NCBI GenBank assembly: GCA_905221605.1
Contig: CAJNDS010000625.1
Location: 5,001-69,000, forward strand
Source: Symbiodinium natans
Lineage: Eukaryota > Sar > Dinophyceae > Suessiales > Symbiodiniaceae
Length of the DNA stretch: 64,000 nucleotides
Reading direction: 5' to 3'
In this document: positions 1 to 8,040 of the stretch, in pieces
Layout of the letters: each line of letters opens with the position of its first letter
Position numbering within the stretch: position 1 is the stretch's first letter
Made by a program: the position numbers and the translations under genes
Notes under the pieces: generated by a model
Told to the model about the DNA's origin: nothing
Databases searched by the model: none
What the model saw: the letters and a program-made list of their open reading frames with translations, nothing else

Positions 1-540
1 CATCTGAATTACATATCTTCTTTCTTACTTTATTTGATCATTTAGCTCGCAACATTCTTTCTCAATTCGGCACCGTCTAGTCAATTCGGCACACGGATAA
101 TACACAGCCGCGTCGGTTTTCTGGGTTTTTTGACCAAAACCGAGCCTTCACCGGTTTCAAAAATTTCCAGTTTTTCAAGGTTGTTCAAGGTTTTTCAGAG
201 TTTTTCAGTGTTTTTTTAAGGTTTCTCAATGTTTTTCACGGTGTTTCAAGGTTTTTAAGCCTCAGTTCTGATGAACAGTCGCCCCCGCCACCTTTTCACA
301 GCCTAGTTTTGGTCAAGGGGGGGTGGTGTTTTTCATTTTTAAGGCAAAATAGTCTTCGGAGACCCCCCTTGCCTCAAACTCCGACCTCCGAAGGAAAGTT
401 TGCTTCCAAAAACACCCCAAATGAGGGGGACCCCAGGATCGGCCCGGGTCCCTATTTAAAATGCGATTTTTTAGTACTGAAATCGATGGTCCTGGGTGGG
501 CTCTCCTTTTCTGGATTTTTGACCAAAACCGGGTTTTTTA
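1..540. other. T-rich leading segment without a recognised gene
   Basis: Positions 120-270 hold degenerate tandem copies of a TTTTTCAAGG-like unit of about 15 bases. A segment near 421-480 (GGGACCCCAGGATCGGCCC) recurs in diverged form near 6285-6325, so part of it is a dispersed repeat. I see no exon with splice signals here. Confidence 0.4.
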
Positions 541-903
541 GGGTTTAGGATTTAAGGTTTAGGGTTGGAGGCGAAGTGCCATGCGTCAAAAGTGCACTTG
601 GTGAAGGCAGGTTTCTGAATGTACAAGTGAGCTCTAAAGCCCTTGACCTTGAACCTCAAGAAACTACAAAAGGGACCCTTATCAGGGACTTCAGGGGTTC
701 TTTGCGGGTTATTTAGGGACTACTTAGATATACAGGGACTATATAAGGTGTCAACATAAGAGTTACATAAACATGTAACATATATTATCGGGGAATACGA
801 TTAAGGAAGAATCCCCCCCCCCCCCCCCCCAAAGCCCCTCAAAAACCCCAAACAGAACAAAATCCCGATTCCCCAGCCCTGAAGGCCCCTAAATGCCCCA
901 AGC

Positions 904-1278
904 CCTAAATGGCAAACTCCAAACCCAAAACCCAAGACCCTAAATCGCAAACCCTAAAACCCTAAACCCCAAACCCTAAACCCTAAACCCTAAATCTTAT
1001 CCCCTCAAACGCTGCAAGCTTGATCGTTGTATTAAACCCTAAACCCCCAACCCTAAACCCTAAACCCCAAACCCTAAACCCTAAACCCGAAACCCTAAAC
1101 CCTAAACCCTACACCCCAAACCCTAACCCCCAAATCCAAACCCTAAACCCCAAGCCCTGAACCCTGAACCCTAAACCTTGAACCCTAAACCCTAAAACCC
1201 TAAAACCCTAAAACCCTAAAACCCTAAAACCCTAAACCCTAAAACCCTAAAACCCTAAACCCTAAAACCCTAAACCCT
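904..1278 (-). repeat. CCCTAAA array upstream of the first recovered exon
   Basis: About 370 bp of CCCTAAA and variants (CCCTAAAA, CCCCAAA), interrupted at 990-1033. It ends about 40 bp before the acceptor of the exon at 1318. A 20-base C run lies upstream at 811-830. Confidence 0.9.
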
Positions 1279-1317
1279 GATTCCCCTCAACACGGCGCCT
1301 TGCGCGGTGTATCCGAG

Positions 1318-1360
1318 GTTCGCCAAGGGCCTCGGGCCGCAGTGTGGCCCTGCCAACAAG
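1318..1360 (+). CDS. exon a of the KAEL-ended gene
   Basis: It begins after AG at 1316-1317 with one base of a split codon, reads FAKGLGPQCGPANK, and ends at a GC donor (1361). It joins in phase to the exon at 2199. The first G of the exon fits the AG-G acceptor rule. Confidence 0.5.
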
Positions 1361-4300
1361 GCGATCTTGGGTTTGGTTGTTTAGGGTTTGGGGTTTAGGG
1401 TTTAGGGTTTGGGGTTTAGGGTTTAGGGTTTAGGGTTTGGGGTTTGGGGTTTAGGGCCAGGTTTAGGGTATAGGGTTTAGGGTTTAGGGCGTGGTGGGAG
1501 TAAATGCTATGTGGAGTGGCGCCCAGACACACCCAGGGGTGAGGGAGGGCGGCATGTGCCCCCGAGGTGCCGCAAACCCTAAACCCGAGACCCTAATCAA
1601 ACCCCAAACTATTTTAGGGTTTGGGCTGCCGCCCTCAATTCCCCTGCACGCGCACACGCACACACGGATGAACTCCCACGCACGCACATGAACTCAGGCA
1701 CCCGCGCACTTGTTATTTAGGGTTTAGGGGTTTAGGGGTTTAGGGGTTTAGGGGTTTAGGGGTTTAGGGGTTTAGGGGTTTAGGGGTTTAGGGTTTAGGG
1801 TGTAGGGGTTTAGGGGTTTAGGGGTTTAGGGTTTAGGGTTTAGGGTTTAGGGTTTAGGGTTTAGCACCACAAGCTTCCCTGAGCTTGAAACCTCAAAAAA
1901 CTGAACCCCCGAAGCCGTACGGCGTAGGATCCCCAAACTGGGTCCCTGTTGGCTGTAATTTTATACATGTTTTGTCATACTAAATTCCCAACAAGGAATA
2001 TCAAGGAAGCAGCAAAGGTCGCGCCTCCCTTACAAGAAAGAAGGTCACCCTAAACCCTAAACCCTAAACCCTAAACCCTAAACCCTAAACCCTAAACCCT
2101 AAACCCTAAACCCTAAACCCTAAACCCTAAACCCTAAACCTAAACCCTAAACCCTAAACCCTTTTTATTCCTCGGCTCCTCCTGGGTCTGAAAGAAAGAA
2201 GGACCTCTGTGACGATGCCAAGAAGAAGTTGATCGACGAGTACTTGGCCATGGATGCATCGAAGAGGGAGTCCATGATCAAGGAGCCCGGGGGGGTGGGT
2301 TTGGGGTTTGGGGTTTGGGGTTTAGGGTTTAGGGTTTAGGGTTTAGGGTTTAGGGTTTAGGGTTTAGGGTTTAGGGTTTAGGGTTTAGGGTTTAGGGTTT
2401 AGGGTTTAGGGTTTCCTACTACTTCAAGTCGGACCCCTGTCCTGAAAAAGGTATACCCGACGAGGGCCCTGGAAAACCCGAAGCCCTAAATCCTGTGGAG
2501 CCTCAAAAGGCCGACCTATCACCACAAAACTCCTACATCAACTCCCCCCCTGCCTCCCCCCCCCCCAACCCCTCAAAGGCAAGGAGCTGTATCGGAAAGG
2601 AAACTGGGTTTGGGGAGGGGCTTAGGGGTTAGGGGTTTAGGGGTTCAGGGGTTCAGGGGTTAAAAGGGTTTAATAGGGTTTAGGGTTTTAGTAACTTAGA
2701 TGTCGAAGTTTGGAATCGTTGAGTCTGGCCGTGAGGTTTTGGAGAGAAACAACTTGCCATCTACGGAGGGGAAGCCCTCGACCCTAAACCCTAGACCCTA
2801 AACCCTCAACCCTAAACCCTAGACCCTAGACCCTAAACCCTAAACCCCAAGCCCTAAACCCCAAACCCCAAACCCCCAACCCCCAACCCCCAACCCCAAA
2901 CCCCAAAGCCCAAACCCCAAACCCCGAACCCCGAACCCCAAACCGAAACCCTAAACCCTTGACGAGGAGAAGGAAGGAGAGATCGAGAAGCTGGAATCCG
3001 GGTTTAAGCGTCGCGGCAGGGAACAAACTCGTGCTTCCAGTCGCGTGTTTCGGGGGGCTTCGGGGCTTCTACTGCTTCATAGGGCTTAGGGCTTAGGGTT
3101 TAGGGTTCAGGGTTCAGGGTTTAGGGTTTAGGGTTTAGGGCAGGGTTTAGCGCCCTTTGGCTTAGTGTTTAGGGTTTAGGGTTTAGGGCTTAGGGTTTAG
3201 GGTTCAGGGTTTTGGGGTTCTAAGGGTAGTTACATGGTCCCTTCATACGGTCCCCTACCTTCTGTTGAGGGTTCTGAAGTATGGGCCCTTGGGAGGAATA
3301 TAAGGGGTATACAAGGGATTTCCCGTTTCAGGGCCCATACCAAGGGGCCATGTACCTAGCCTGAATACCGACCTTATTATAGGCCAGTTGTTGGGCTCAT
3401 AGGGTCTTGTGGTCTATAGGGTTTAGGGCTTTACAGGATTCGCGTCTGGGGTTAAGGGCCTAGGTGGGTTTAGGGCTTCGGGTTTAGGACTTCCTAGGTG
3501 TGGGCGTCAGGGCTCAGGCTTCAGGATTCCAGCCTTGCAACAAGTCACAGTTCCAAAGGCCCGAGTACTTGTCTTAAGCCCTAAACAAGCCCTAAGCCCT
3601 AAACCCCAGGCCCTAGACCCTTGCCCTAAACCAAGCCTAGTTACCTCAAAAGCTTCAAAGGAATCGCAGCTCCAACCGGGAAGCCAAGAAAGCCCTCAAC
3701 CTTGCTCCCGAAACCTCAGGACTTTTGTGGAGGGGCTGCAGAAGCAGTATCAGGAGGCCAGCGACAAGAAGGATAAGGCACCATGGCGGAAAAGCAGGGG
3801 TTTAGGGTTTAGGGTTTAGGGTTTAGATTTTCGGGTTTAGGGTGTCGAACCCCAAAACCCTCTCCAAAGCTTTCAAGCCATCAGACCTCCTAGTTGCCAG
3901 CCTCGTGATTGTTGAGCCTGCCGGGGAAGGGGGGGGGGGGGGGGGGGGGGGGGGGGCGGCACCCTCTGTAGCACCCCGAGGGAAAAAACCAAAGCCCCAA
4001 ACCCTAAAACCTAGCCCTAAACCCCAAGCCCCGAAATTCCCAAAGCCGAAACCCCTAAACCCCCTCCCCAATCAAAGAAAAAGTCCCCGAAAACCCTAAT
4101 CCCTAAACCCCAAACCCTAAACCCTAAACCCTAAACCCCAAACGCTAAACGCTAAACCCTAAACCCTAAACCCTAAACCCCAAACCCCAAACCCTAAACC
4201 CTAAACCCTAAACCCTAAACCCTAAACCCTAAACCCTAAACCCTACACTTAAGCAAACAAGTCCCCGATACGAGGACGTGGAGGCCGTTAAGAGCTCCGG

Positions 4301-4722
4301 GCTTGGTCTCCTCAAGTCCGTCCACGCCTACAGCCCGCTGGCCTTGATTTTGGGTTTAGGGTTTAGGGTTTAGGGTTTAGGGTTTAGGGTTTAGGGTTTA
4401 GGGTTGAGCGCTAGATGTTGGGTTGAGGGCTTGCAGGGTTACGGTTGAGGGGTTGAGGGGTTCAGGCGTTCCCAGGTTTAGGGGTTCGGAGGGGGTGGGG
4501 GGGGGGGGGGGTGCGCTTCAGGGTTTAAGGGTTTAAGGGGACTGGGGGGGGGGGGGGCTTTGAGGTTGTTAGATGTATGAAGGGCTTGGGGGCTTTCGGC
4601 TTTAAGGGTTTGGGTTGACGGTTCAGGGTGGCGCGTCTGTGATTCCAAAAGCGCAGGAGACTCGCAAGTAGGGGGGGGCGGTTTGATTTTGGTCTAGGGC
4701 TGAAGAGAAAGCTGGCGAGCGA

Positions 4723-4753
<31 letters not shown>

Positions 4754-5238
4754 CAAACCCACCTAAGCTCCAAAAACATGCAAAGAGAACCCTTTTGCCC
4801 TATTGCTCTAAACCCAAACCCTATACCCCAACCCAAACCCTCAACACTAAATTCCCCTTGCAAAAAGGACCCTGCCCCACCAACAAAAACAAAGGTGCGA
4901 CCCCTGCTCAGCAGCTCAGCAGATAACATCTTCCCCCTCCCTTCCTTCCGCCCCCCCGCTAAACCCTAAACCCTAAACCCTAAACCCTAAACCCTAAACC
5001 CTAAACCCTAAACCCTAAACCCTAAACCCTAAACCCTAAACCCTAAACCCTAAACCCTAAACCCTAAACCCTAAACCCTAAACCCTAAACCCTAAACCCT
5101 AAACCCTAACCCTAAACCCTAAACCCTAAACCCTAAACCCTAAACCCTAAACCCTAAACCCTAAACCCTATACGGGGGCTTAGAAGTACCCATGAACCTC
5201 CGAGTTGCCCAGGCAAGAAAGCGAAGGCGGAGCTGTAA
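1318..5238 (+). CDS. ER-resident PDI/ERp29-like C-terminal region (3' part of a gene, six exons)
   Basis: Exons 1318-1360, 2199-2282, 2967-3007, 3720-3777, 4275-4332 and 5213-5238 join in one frame of about 100 residues. Segments in order are FAKGLGPQCGPANK, KDLCDDAKKKLIDEYLAM, EKEGEIEKLESGF, TFVEGLQKQYQEASDKK, DVEAVKSSGLGLLKSV, and the end KKAKAEL with stop TAA at 5236-5238. Donors are GC, GA, GC, GC, GC; acceptors are AG, followed by G except at 2199. The charged helical pattern resembles the C-terminal helical domain of PDI/ERp29-type proteins, and KAEL is a plausible KDEL-type retrieval signal; both are inferences. The thioredoxin-like part, if any, would lie upstream, largely outside the window. 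The exon chain is much surer than the function. Confidence 0.6.
1381..1487 (+). repeat. TTTAGGG array at the donor end of intron 1361-2198
   Basis: Mixed TTTAGGG and TTTGGGG units start 20 bp after the GC donor. Confidence 0.85.
1716..1864 (+). repeat. TTTAGGGG/TTTAGGG array inside intron 1361-2198
   Basis: Mostly the eight-base variant TTTAGGGG, changing to TTTAGGG at the 3' end. The segment before it (1484-1640) is related to 18468-18665 and is a dispersed repeat of unknown class. Confidence 0.85.
2049..2162 (-). repeat. CCCTAAA array at the acceptor end of intron 1361-2198
   Basis: Sixteen nearly perfect units end 36 bp before the exon at 2199. Confidence 0.9.
2199..2282 (+). CDS. exon b of the KAEL-ended gene
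   Basis: 28 codons beginning KDLCDDAKKKLIDEYLAM. The donor is read as GA (2283), because only this joins in phase with 2967. The bases AGGAG occur at both intron ends (2281-2285 and 2965-2969). Confidence 0.7.
2299..2414 (+). repeat. TTTAGGG array at the donor end of intron 2283-2966
   Basis: It starts 16 bp after the GA donor; after three TTTGGGG units it is almost perfect TTTAGGG. Confidence 0.9.
2779..2960 (-). repeat. CCCTAAA/CCCCAAA array at the acceptor end of intron 2283-2966
   Basis: A variant-rich array that ends only 6 bp before the exon at 2967. Confidence 0.85.
2967..3007 (+). CDS. exon c of the KAEL-ended gene
   Basis: 41 bp reading EKEGEIEKLESGF and then AA of a split Lys codon. 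The donor is GC (3008). Confidence 0.7.
3091..3208 (+). repeat. TTTAGGG array at the donor end of intron 3008-3719
   Basis: TTTAGGG with CTTAGGG and TTCAGGG variants, interrupted near 3140-3165. Confidence 0.85.
3231..3355. repeat. foldback element with TACATGG-type ends
   Basis: TACATGGTCCCTT at the left end pairs with AAGGGGCCATGTA at the right end with one mismatch, giving a hairpin about 125 bp long inside intron 3008-3719. I saw no second copy. Confidence 0.5.
3720..3777 (+). CDS. exon d of the KAEL-ended gene
   Basis: 58 bp reading TFVEGLQKQYQEASDKK and DK. The acceptor is CTCAG-G and the donor GC (3778). The GC site rather than a later GT is chosen because it joins in phase to the exon at 4275. 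Confidence 0.7.
3929..3956 (+). repeat. poly-G tract
   Basis: A run of about 28 bases, G only, inside intron 3778-4274. Length in an assembly is unreliable. Confidence 0.8.
4079..4245 (-). repeat. CCCTAAA array at the acceptor end of intron 3778-4274
   Basis: Includes CGCTAAA and CCCCAAA variants and ends about 30 bp before the exon at 4275. Confidence 0.9.
4275..4332 (+). CDS. exon e of the KAEL-ended gene
   Basis: 58 bp reading DVEAVKSSGLGLLKSV and HAY, ending with A of a split Ser codon. The acceptor is CGAG-G and the donor GC (4333). Confidence 0.7.
4352..4405 (+). repeat. TTTAGGG array at the donor end of intron 4333-5212
   Basis: Seven units beginning 19 bp after the GC donor. Confidence 0.9.
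4961..5170 (-). repeat. longest perfect CCCTAAA array, before the last exon of the KAEL-ended gene
   Basis: About 30 units, nearly all perfect, ending 43 bp before the acceptor at 5211-5212. An (AC)n microsatellite lies upstream at 4725-4750. Confidence 0.95.
5213..5238 (+). CDS. terminal exon f, KAEL end and stop
   Basis: GC of a split Ser codon, then KKAKAEL and TAA. The acceptor is CCCAG-G. The 3' UTR follows and TTTAGGG repeats resume at 5297. Confidence 0.6.
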
Positions 5239-5789
5239 GAGGCAGAGCAGATGGCGGGTTGTGCCAGTCCCTTCCATGGACCAAGCCCTTAGTTCGGGTT
5301 TAGGGTTTAGGGTTTAGGGTTTAGGGTTTAGGGTGTAGGGTTTAGGGTGTAGGGTTTAGGGTTGATGCCGGGGCTGGTGGTTGTTTTGAGTGCACTAGTG
5401 TTCGAGCAACGGCTCGGAAAAAAAGCACCAACCAAAAACAGAGTTCGAGAGCGTGGTCGTTTCACCCCGTTTTTGGGCGCAGATCTGCATGTTCTTCCCT
5501 TCGCCGCCCCTCCCACCAACGAGTGACGCTACGGGTGGGGGATAGACCCCCTTCCTGTGGCCGAGTGTTGGCTGGGGCGTTTCGGGAGGTGCAGTTGCGC
5601 AGAAGAATACGAGGGGTTGAGGGTCAGCCACGTCTCGATCTCACATAGTCTCAAAGCGCGGAGCGGTCCTTCTGAACCCCAGACATTAAACCTTAAACCC
5701 TAAACCCCAAACCCTAAACCCTAAACCCTAAACCCTACCTGCACCACCCACACTAGATAGATGTAGGGCTTATTTTATCGGTATTGCAG

Positions 5790-5821
5790 AAGGTGGTTAG
5801 GGCCGACAAGGTGCAGAGGAG
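5790..5821 (+). CDS. possible exon of an unidentified upstream gene
   Basis: TTGCAG precedes KVVRADKVQRR and a GT donor follows at 5822. It lies between a CCCTAAA tract (5690-5738) and a TTTAGGG tract (5862-5912), like the sure exons. It cannot be chained to any neighbour. Confidence 0.25.
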
Positions 5822-6146
5822 GTAGTGTGCGCAGGCCAAATCCTATTTGATCGTAGAGGGGGTTTAGGGTTTAGGGTTTAGGGTTTAGGGTTTAGGGTTT
5901 AGGGTTTAGGGGGTGCTTATTATAAGGGAATCCCACCATTTCGGGTCGACTTGAGGGGCCCCTTTATTTTCGTAAACCCCCCCATAGAGCATAGCATGCC
6001 TCTGGGCCAGGAGATGAAATCTGAAGCCTATCCCTAAACCCTAAACCCTAAACCCTAAACCCCAAACCAGGGTTTTAGAGGTCTTGGGGCTTTTGCGCTT
6101 CAGGGAGCTGTTTGGGGGGTTTGGGCTTGCCTACCATGCCCAACAA

Positions 6147-6250
6147 AAACCCTAAACCCTAAACCCTAAACCCTAAACCCTAAACCCTAAACCCTAAACC
6201 CTAAACCCTAAACCCTAAACCCTAAACCCTAAACCCTAAACCCTAAACCC
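6147..6250 (-). repeat. CCCTAAA array in the 5.2-7.7 kb spacer
   Basis: Fourteen perfect units. Between 6070 and 7180 only weak coding-like pieces are seen (near 6691-6760 and 6903-6945), none chainable. Confidence 0.9.
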
Positions 6251-6994
6251 TTGGAACTGTTGAACAGCCCCAAAAATATTCTAGGGACCCCAGAGTCGGC
6301 CCTTGTTCCCATTTTTAGGCGGTTTGGGGTTTAGGGTTTAGGGTTTAGGGTTTAGGGTTTAGGGTTTAGGGTTTAGGGGCCTACAGTAGGTTCCGTTACA
6401 AGCCCCGTGAAGCCAAAAAGGGCACCCACTTCTTATTCCTAGGCTACTCTTGGGTCATACCCATCAGAAGAGGCCCTCCGCAGCGGACCCAGCGGCAAAT
6501 AGACCGCGCCTGTGCGAAAAAGGCGAAGTGGCAGGGATTTAAGGCCTAAATTTGCAAACCCTGACCCGTAACCCCTAACCCCCAACCTTAAAGCCCTAAA
6601 CCTTACACCCTGAACCCCAAACCCTAAACCCTTCTTCACCCTGCACATCCGCAAATCCCCATACAGAATGCCCCTAGACTTCCTGAAACTCTTCTACAAT
6701 TTCGGTCTACAATTTCGGGTAAACCTTGAAGCCTAAACCCTCAACCCTGTACCAGTGCAGAGGTACACGATGGCTTAGGCATTTAGGATGTGGAGTTAGG
6801 GGGTTGACTTGACTTGTTTGGGGGTCTTAGGGGTCTTAAGAGTTCAGGGTTTAGTGGTTTATGGTCATGGGAGTTTGTGGCGGCTCAAGGTTTGGGTTTC
6901 AGGAGGTGTTCCGGGGGGTCTCCCGCCCTCGACAGCGGTTTCGTTTGCCCGAAACCCAAAAAGCCCAACGCCCTTAACCCGAAACCCAAAACCC

Positions 6995-7120
6995 TAAACC
7001 TAAACCGAGTCCAAAACTTGAGAAACCCGAACCTTAAAGCCCTAAACCCGCAAATCCACCAACCCCACAACCCTCAACCCCGCCAAAGCCTAAGCTTGGG
7101 ATGCTCCCCCGTATTATACT
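6995..7120 (+). repeat. left copy of an inverted duplication around the retrotransposon
   Basis: The reverse complement, about 90% identical by eye over 110 bp, lies at 17712-17832. It includes the motifs AACTTGAGAAACCCGAACC and GGGATGCTCCCCC. The two copies face each other 10 kb apart with the LTR element between them. Confidence 0.75.
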
Positions 7121-7365
7121 ATATTATTTGTGTCATACAAGACCAGCGTGAGAAGCTAGAATGTGGCCAGGTACAATATACGCCAGGTCCGAGGTTTTAG
7201 GGTTTAGGGTTTAGGGTGATCCCAAATATAGACCCCAAATAGTGGGATTCCCTGATAACTAGGACCCCAATAAGGTACCCTATTCTCGGAAACCTCCCAT
7301 ATGGGAACTCTGGGCAACCTGAAGCCAGGATCTTATGGACGACCCGGAAGGGTCCCAGGCCTGGC

Positions 7366-7513
7366 TTAGGGTTTAGGGTTTAGGGTTTAGGGTTTAGGGT
7401 TTAGGGTTTAGGGTCTAGGGTTTAGGGTTTAGGGTTTAGGGTTTAGGGTTTAGGGTCTAGGGTCTAGGGTTTAGGGTTTAGGGTTTAGGGTTTAGGGTTT
7501 AGGGTTTAGGGTT
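7366..7513 (+). repeat. TTTAGGG array left of the retrotransposon
   Basis: About 21 units with a few TCTAGGG variants. It is followed at 7514-7575 by a short GGGGTGTTGGGAT minisatellite. Confidence 0.9.
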
Positions 7514-7586
7514 TGGGGGTGTTGGGATGTTGGGGGTGTTGGGGGTGTTGGGATGTTGGGGTGTTGGGGGTTCCGGGGTGAGGCTT

Positions 7587-7652
7587 GGGATGTAATTACA
7601 CCTTATACGAACAGTCCTTAATACGGTCTATAATAAGGGGGCTATCATCCCT
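7587..7652. repeat. foldback family A, half copy
   Basis: It starts GGGATG and keeps the arm motifs ACAGTCCTTAAT and ATAATAAGGGGGCTAT, then runs into CCCTAAA repeats; the right arm is missing. Confidence 0.6.
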
Positions 7653-7671
7653 ATATATATTTGAGATCACC

Positions 7672-7749
7672 CTAAACCCTAAACCCTAAACCCTAAACCC
7701 TAAACCCTAACCCTAAACCCTAAACCCTAACCCTAAACCCTAAACCCTA
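7672..7749 (-). repeat. CCCTAAA array interrupted by the LTR element
   Basis: The array stops in mid-unit at CCCTA (7745-7749), where the LTR begins. The same five bases resume after the 3' LTR at 17689. Confidence 0.9.
7745..7749. repeat. 5-bp target-site duplication
   Basis: CCCTA flanks the element on both sides (7745-7749 and 17689-17693). Because the target is itself a CCCTAAA repeat, the exact ends carry some ambiguity. Confidence 0.75.
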
Positions 7750-7978
7750 TGCGGAGCTGCAATTGGTATTGTAGAAAGGAGTTGGTATTGGAAGTTGAAG
7801 GGTCAATGAACCCGGTAATCTTTGGCTCAAGCCATGACCAAAGCGGTCAAAGGTTTCGTAAAAAGTGTGCCCTTGGTTTGGGGTCTTGTTGTTCGGTTGT
7901 TGGTTGTTCCAGGGGTATTAAGGGCTTCTGTTGGGGTTGACTGTTTTGTTCCCTGTCCTCCTTCGGTTGCCCCCCGTA
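7750..7978 (+). repeat. 5' LTR
   Basis: 229 bp, identical to 17460-17688. It starts TGCGG and ends CCGTA, an imperfect inverted pair (TG...TA rather than TG...CA). It must hold promoter and polyadenylation signals, but I cannot place a TATA-like box. Confidence 0.95.
7821..7831 (+). promoter_or_regulatory. spliced-leader-like sequence in the LTR
   Basis: TTTGGCTCAAG equals the 3' end of the 22-nt dinoflagellate spliced leader as I know it (ending CCATTTTGGCTCAAG), and CCGGTA just upstream resembles its 5' part. It is repeated at 17531-17541. It could be a relict leader copied in from a trans-spliced transcript. Confidence 0.5.
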
Positions 7979-7990
7979 GGTTATGAGCCC
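7979..7990 (+). other. primer-binding site matching the anticodon arm of initiator tRNA-Met
   Basis: GGTTATGAGCCC directly follows the LTR and is complementary to GGGCTCATAACC. This is the anticodon stem-loop of initiator tRNA-Met, with its diagnostic three G-C pairs. Drosophila copia is primed by a tRNA half-molecule ending in this loop. Confidence 0.75.
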
Positions 7991-8040
7991 AAATTAGGCT
8001 TCCTGCGGAATTGGTAAAGATTTTTCGTTTGTTTAACGCC

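Noticed and set aside
904-5170. Chromosome end (true telomere)
   Set aside because: TTTAGGG/CCCTAAA arrays occur across all 64 kb, in both orientations, separated by unique exons and genes. A terminal telomere would be one array in one orientation.
6280-6325. Exon between CCCTAAA and TTTAGGG reading PKNILGTPESA
   Set aside because: A diverged copy lies at 421-470 with a disrupted frame, so it is part of a dispersed repeat.
6691-6760. Exon reading MPLDFLKLFYNFG
   Set aside because: It contains a short tandem duplication, the acceptor is not followed by G, and it chains to nothing.
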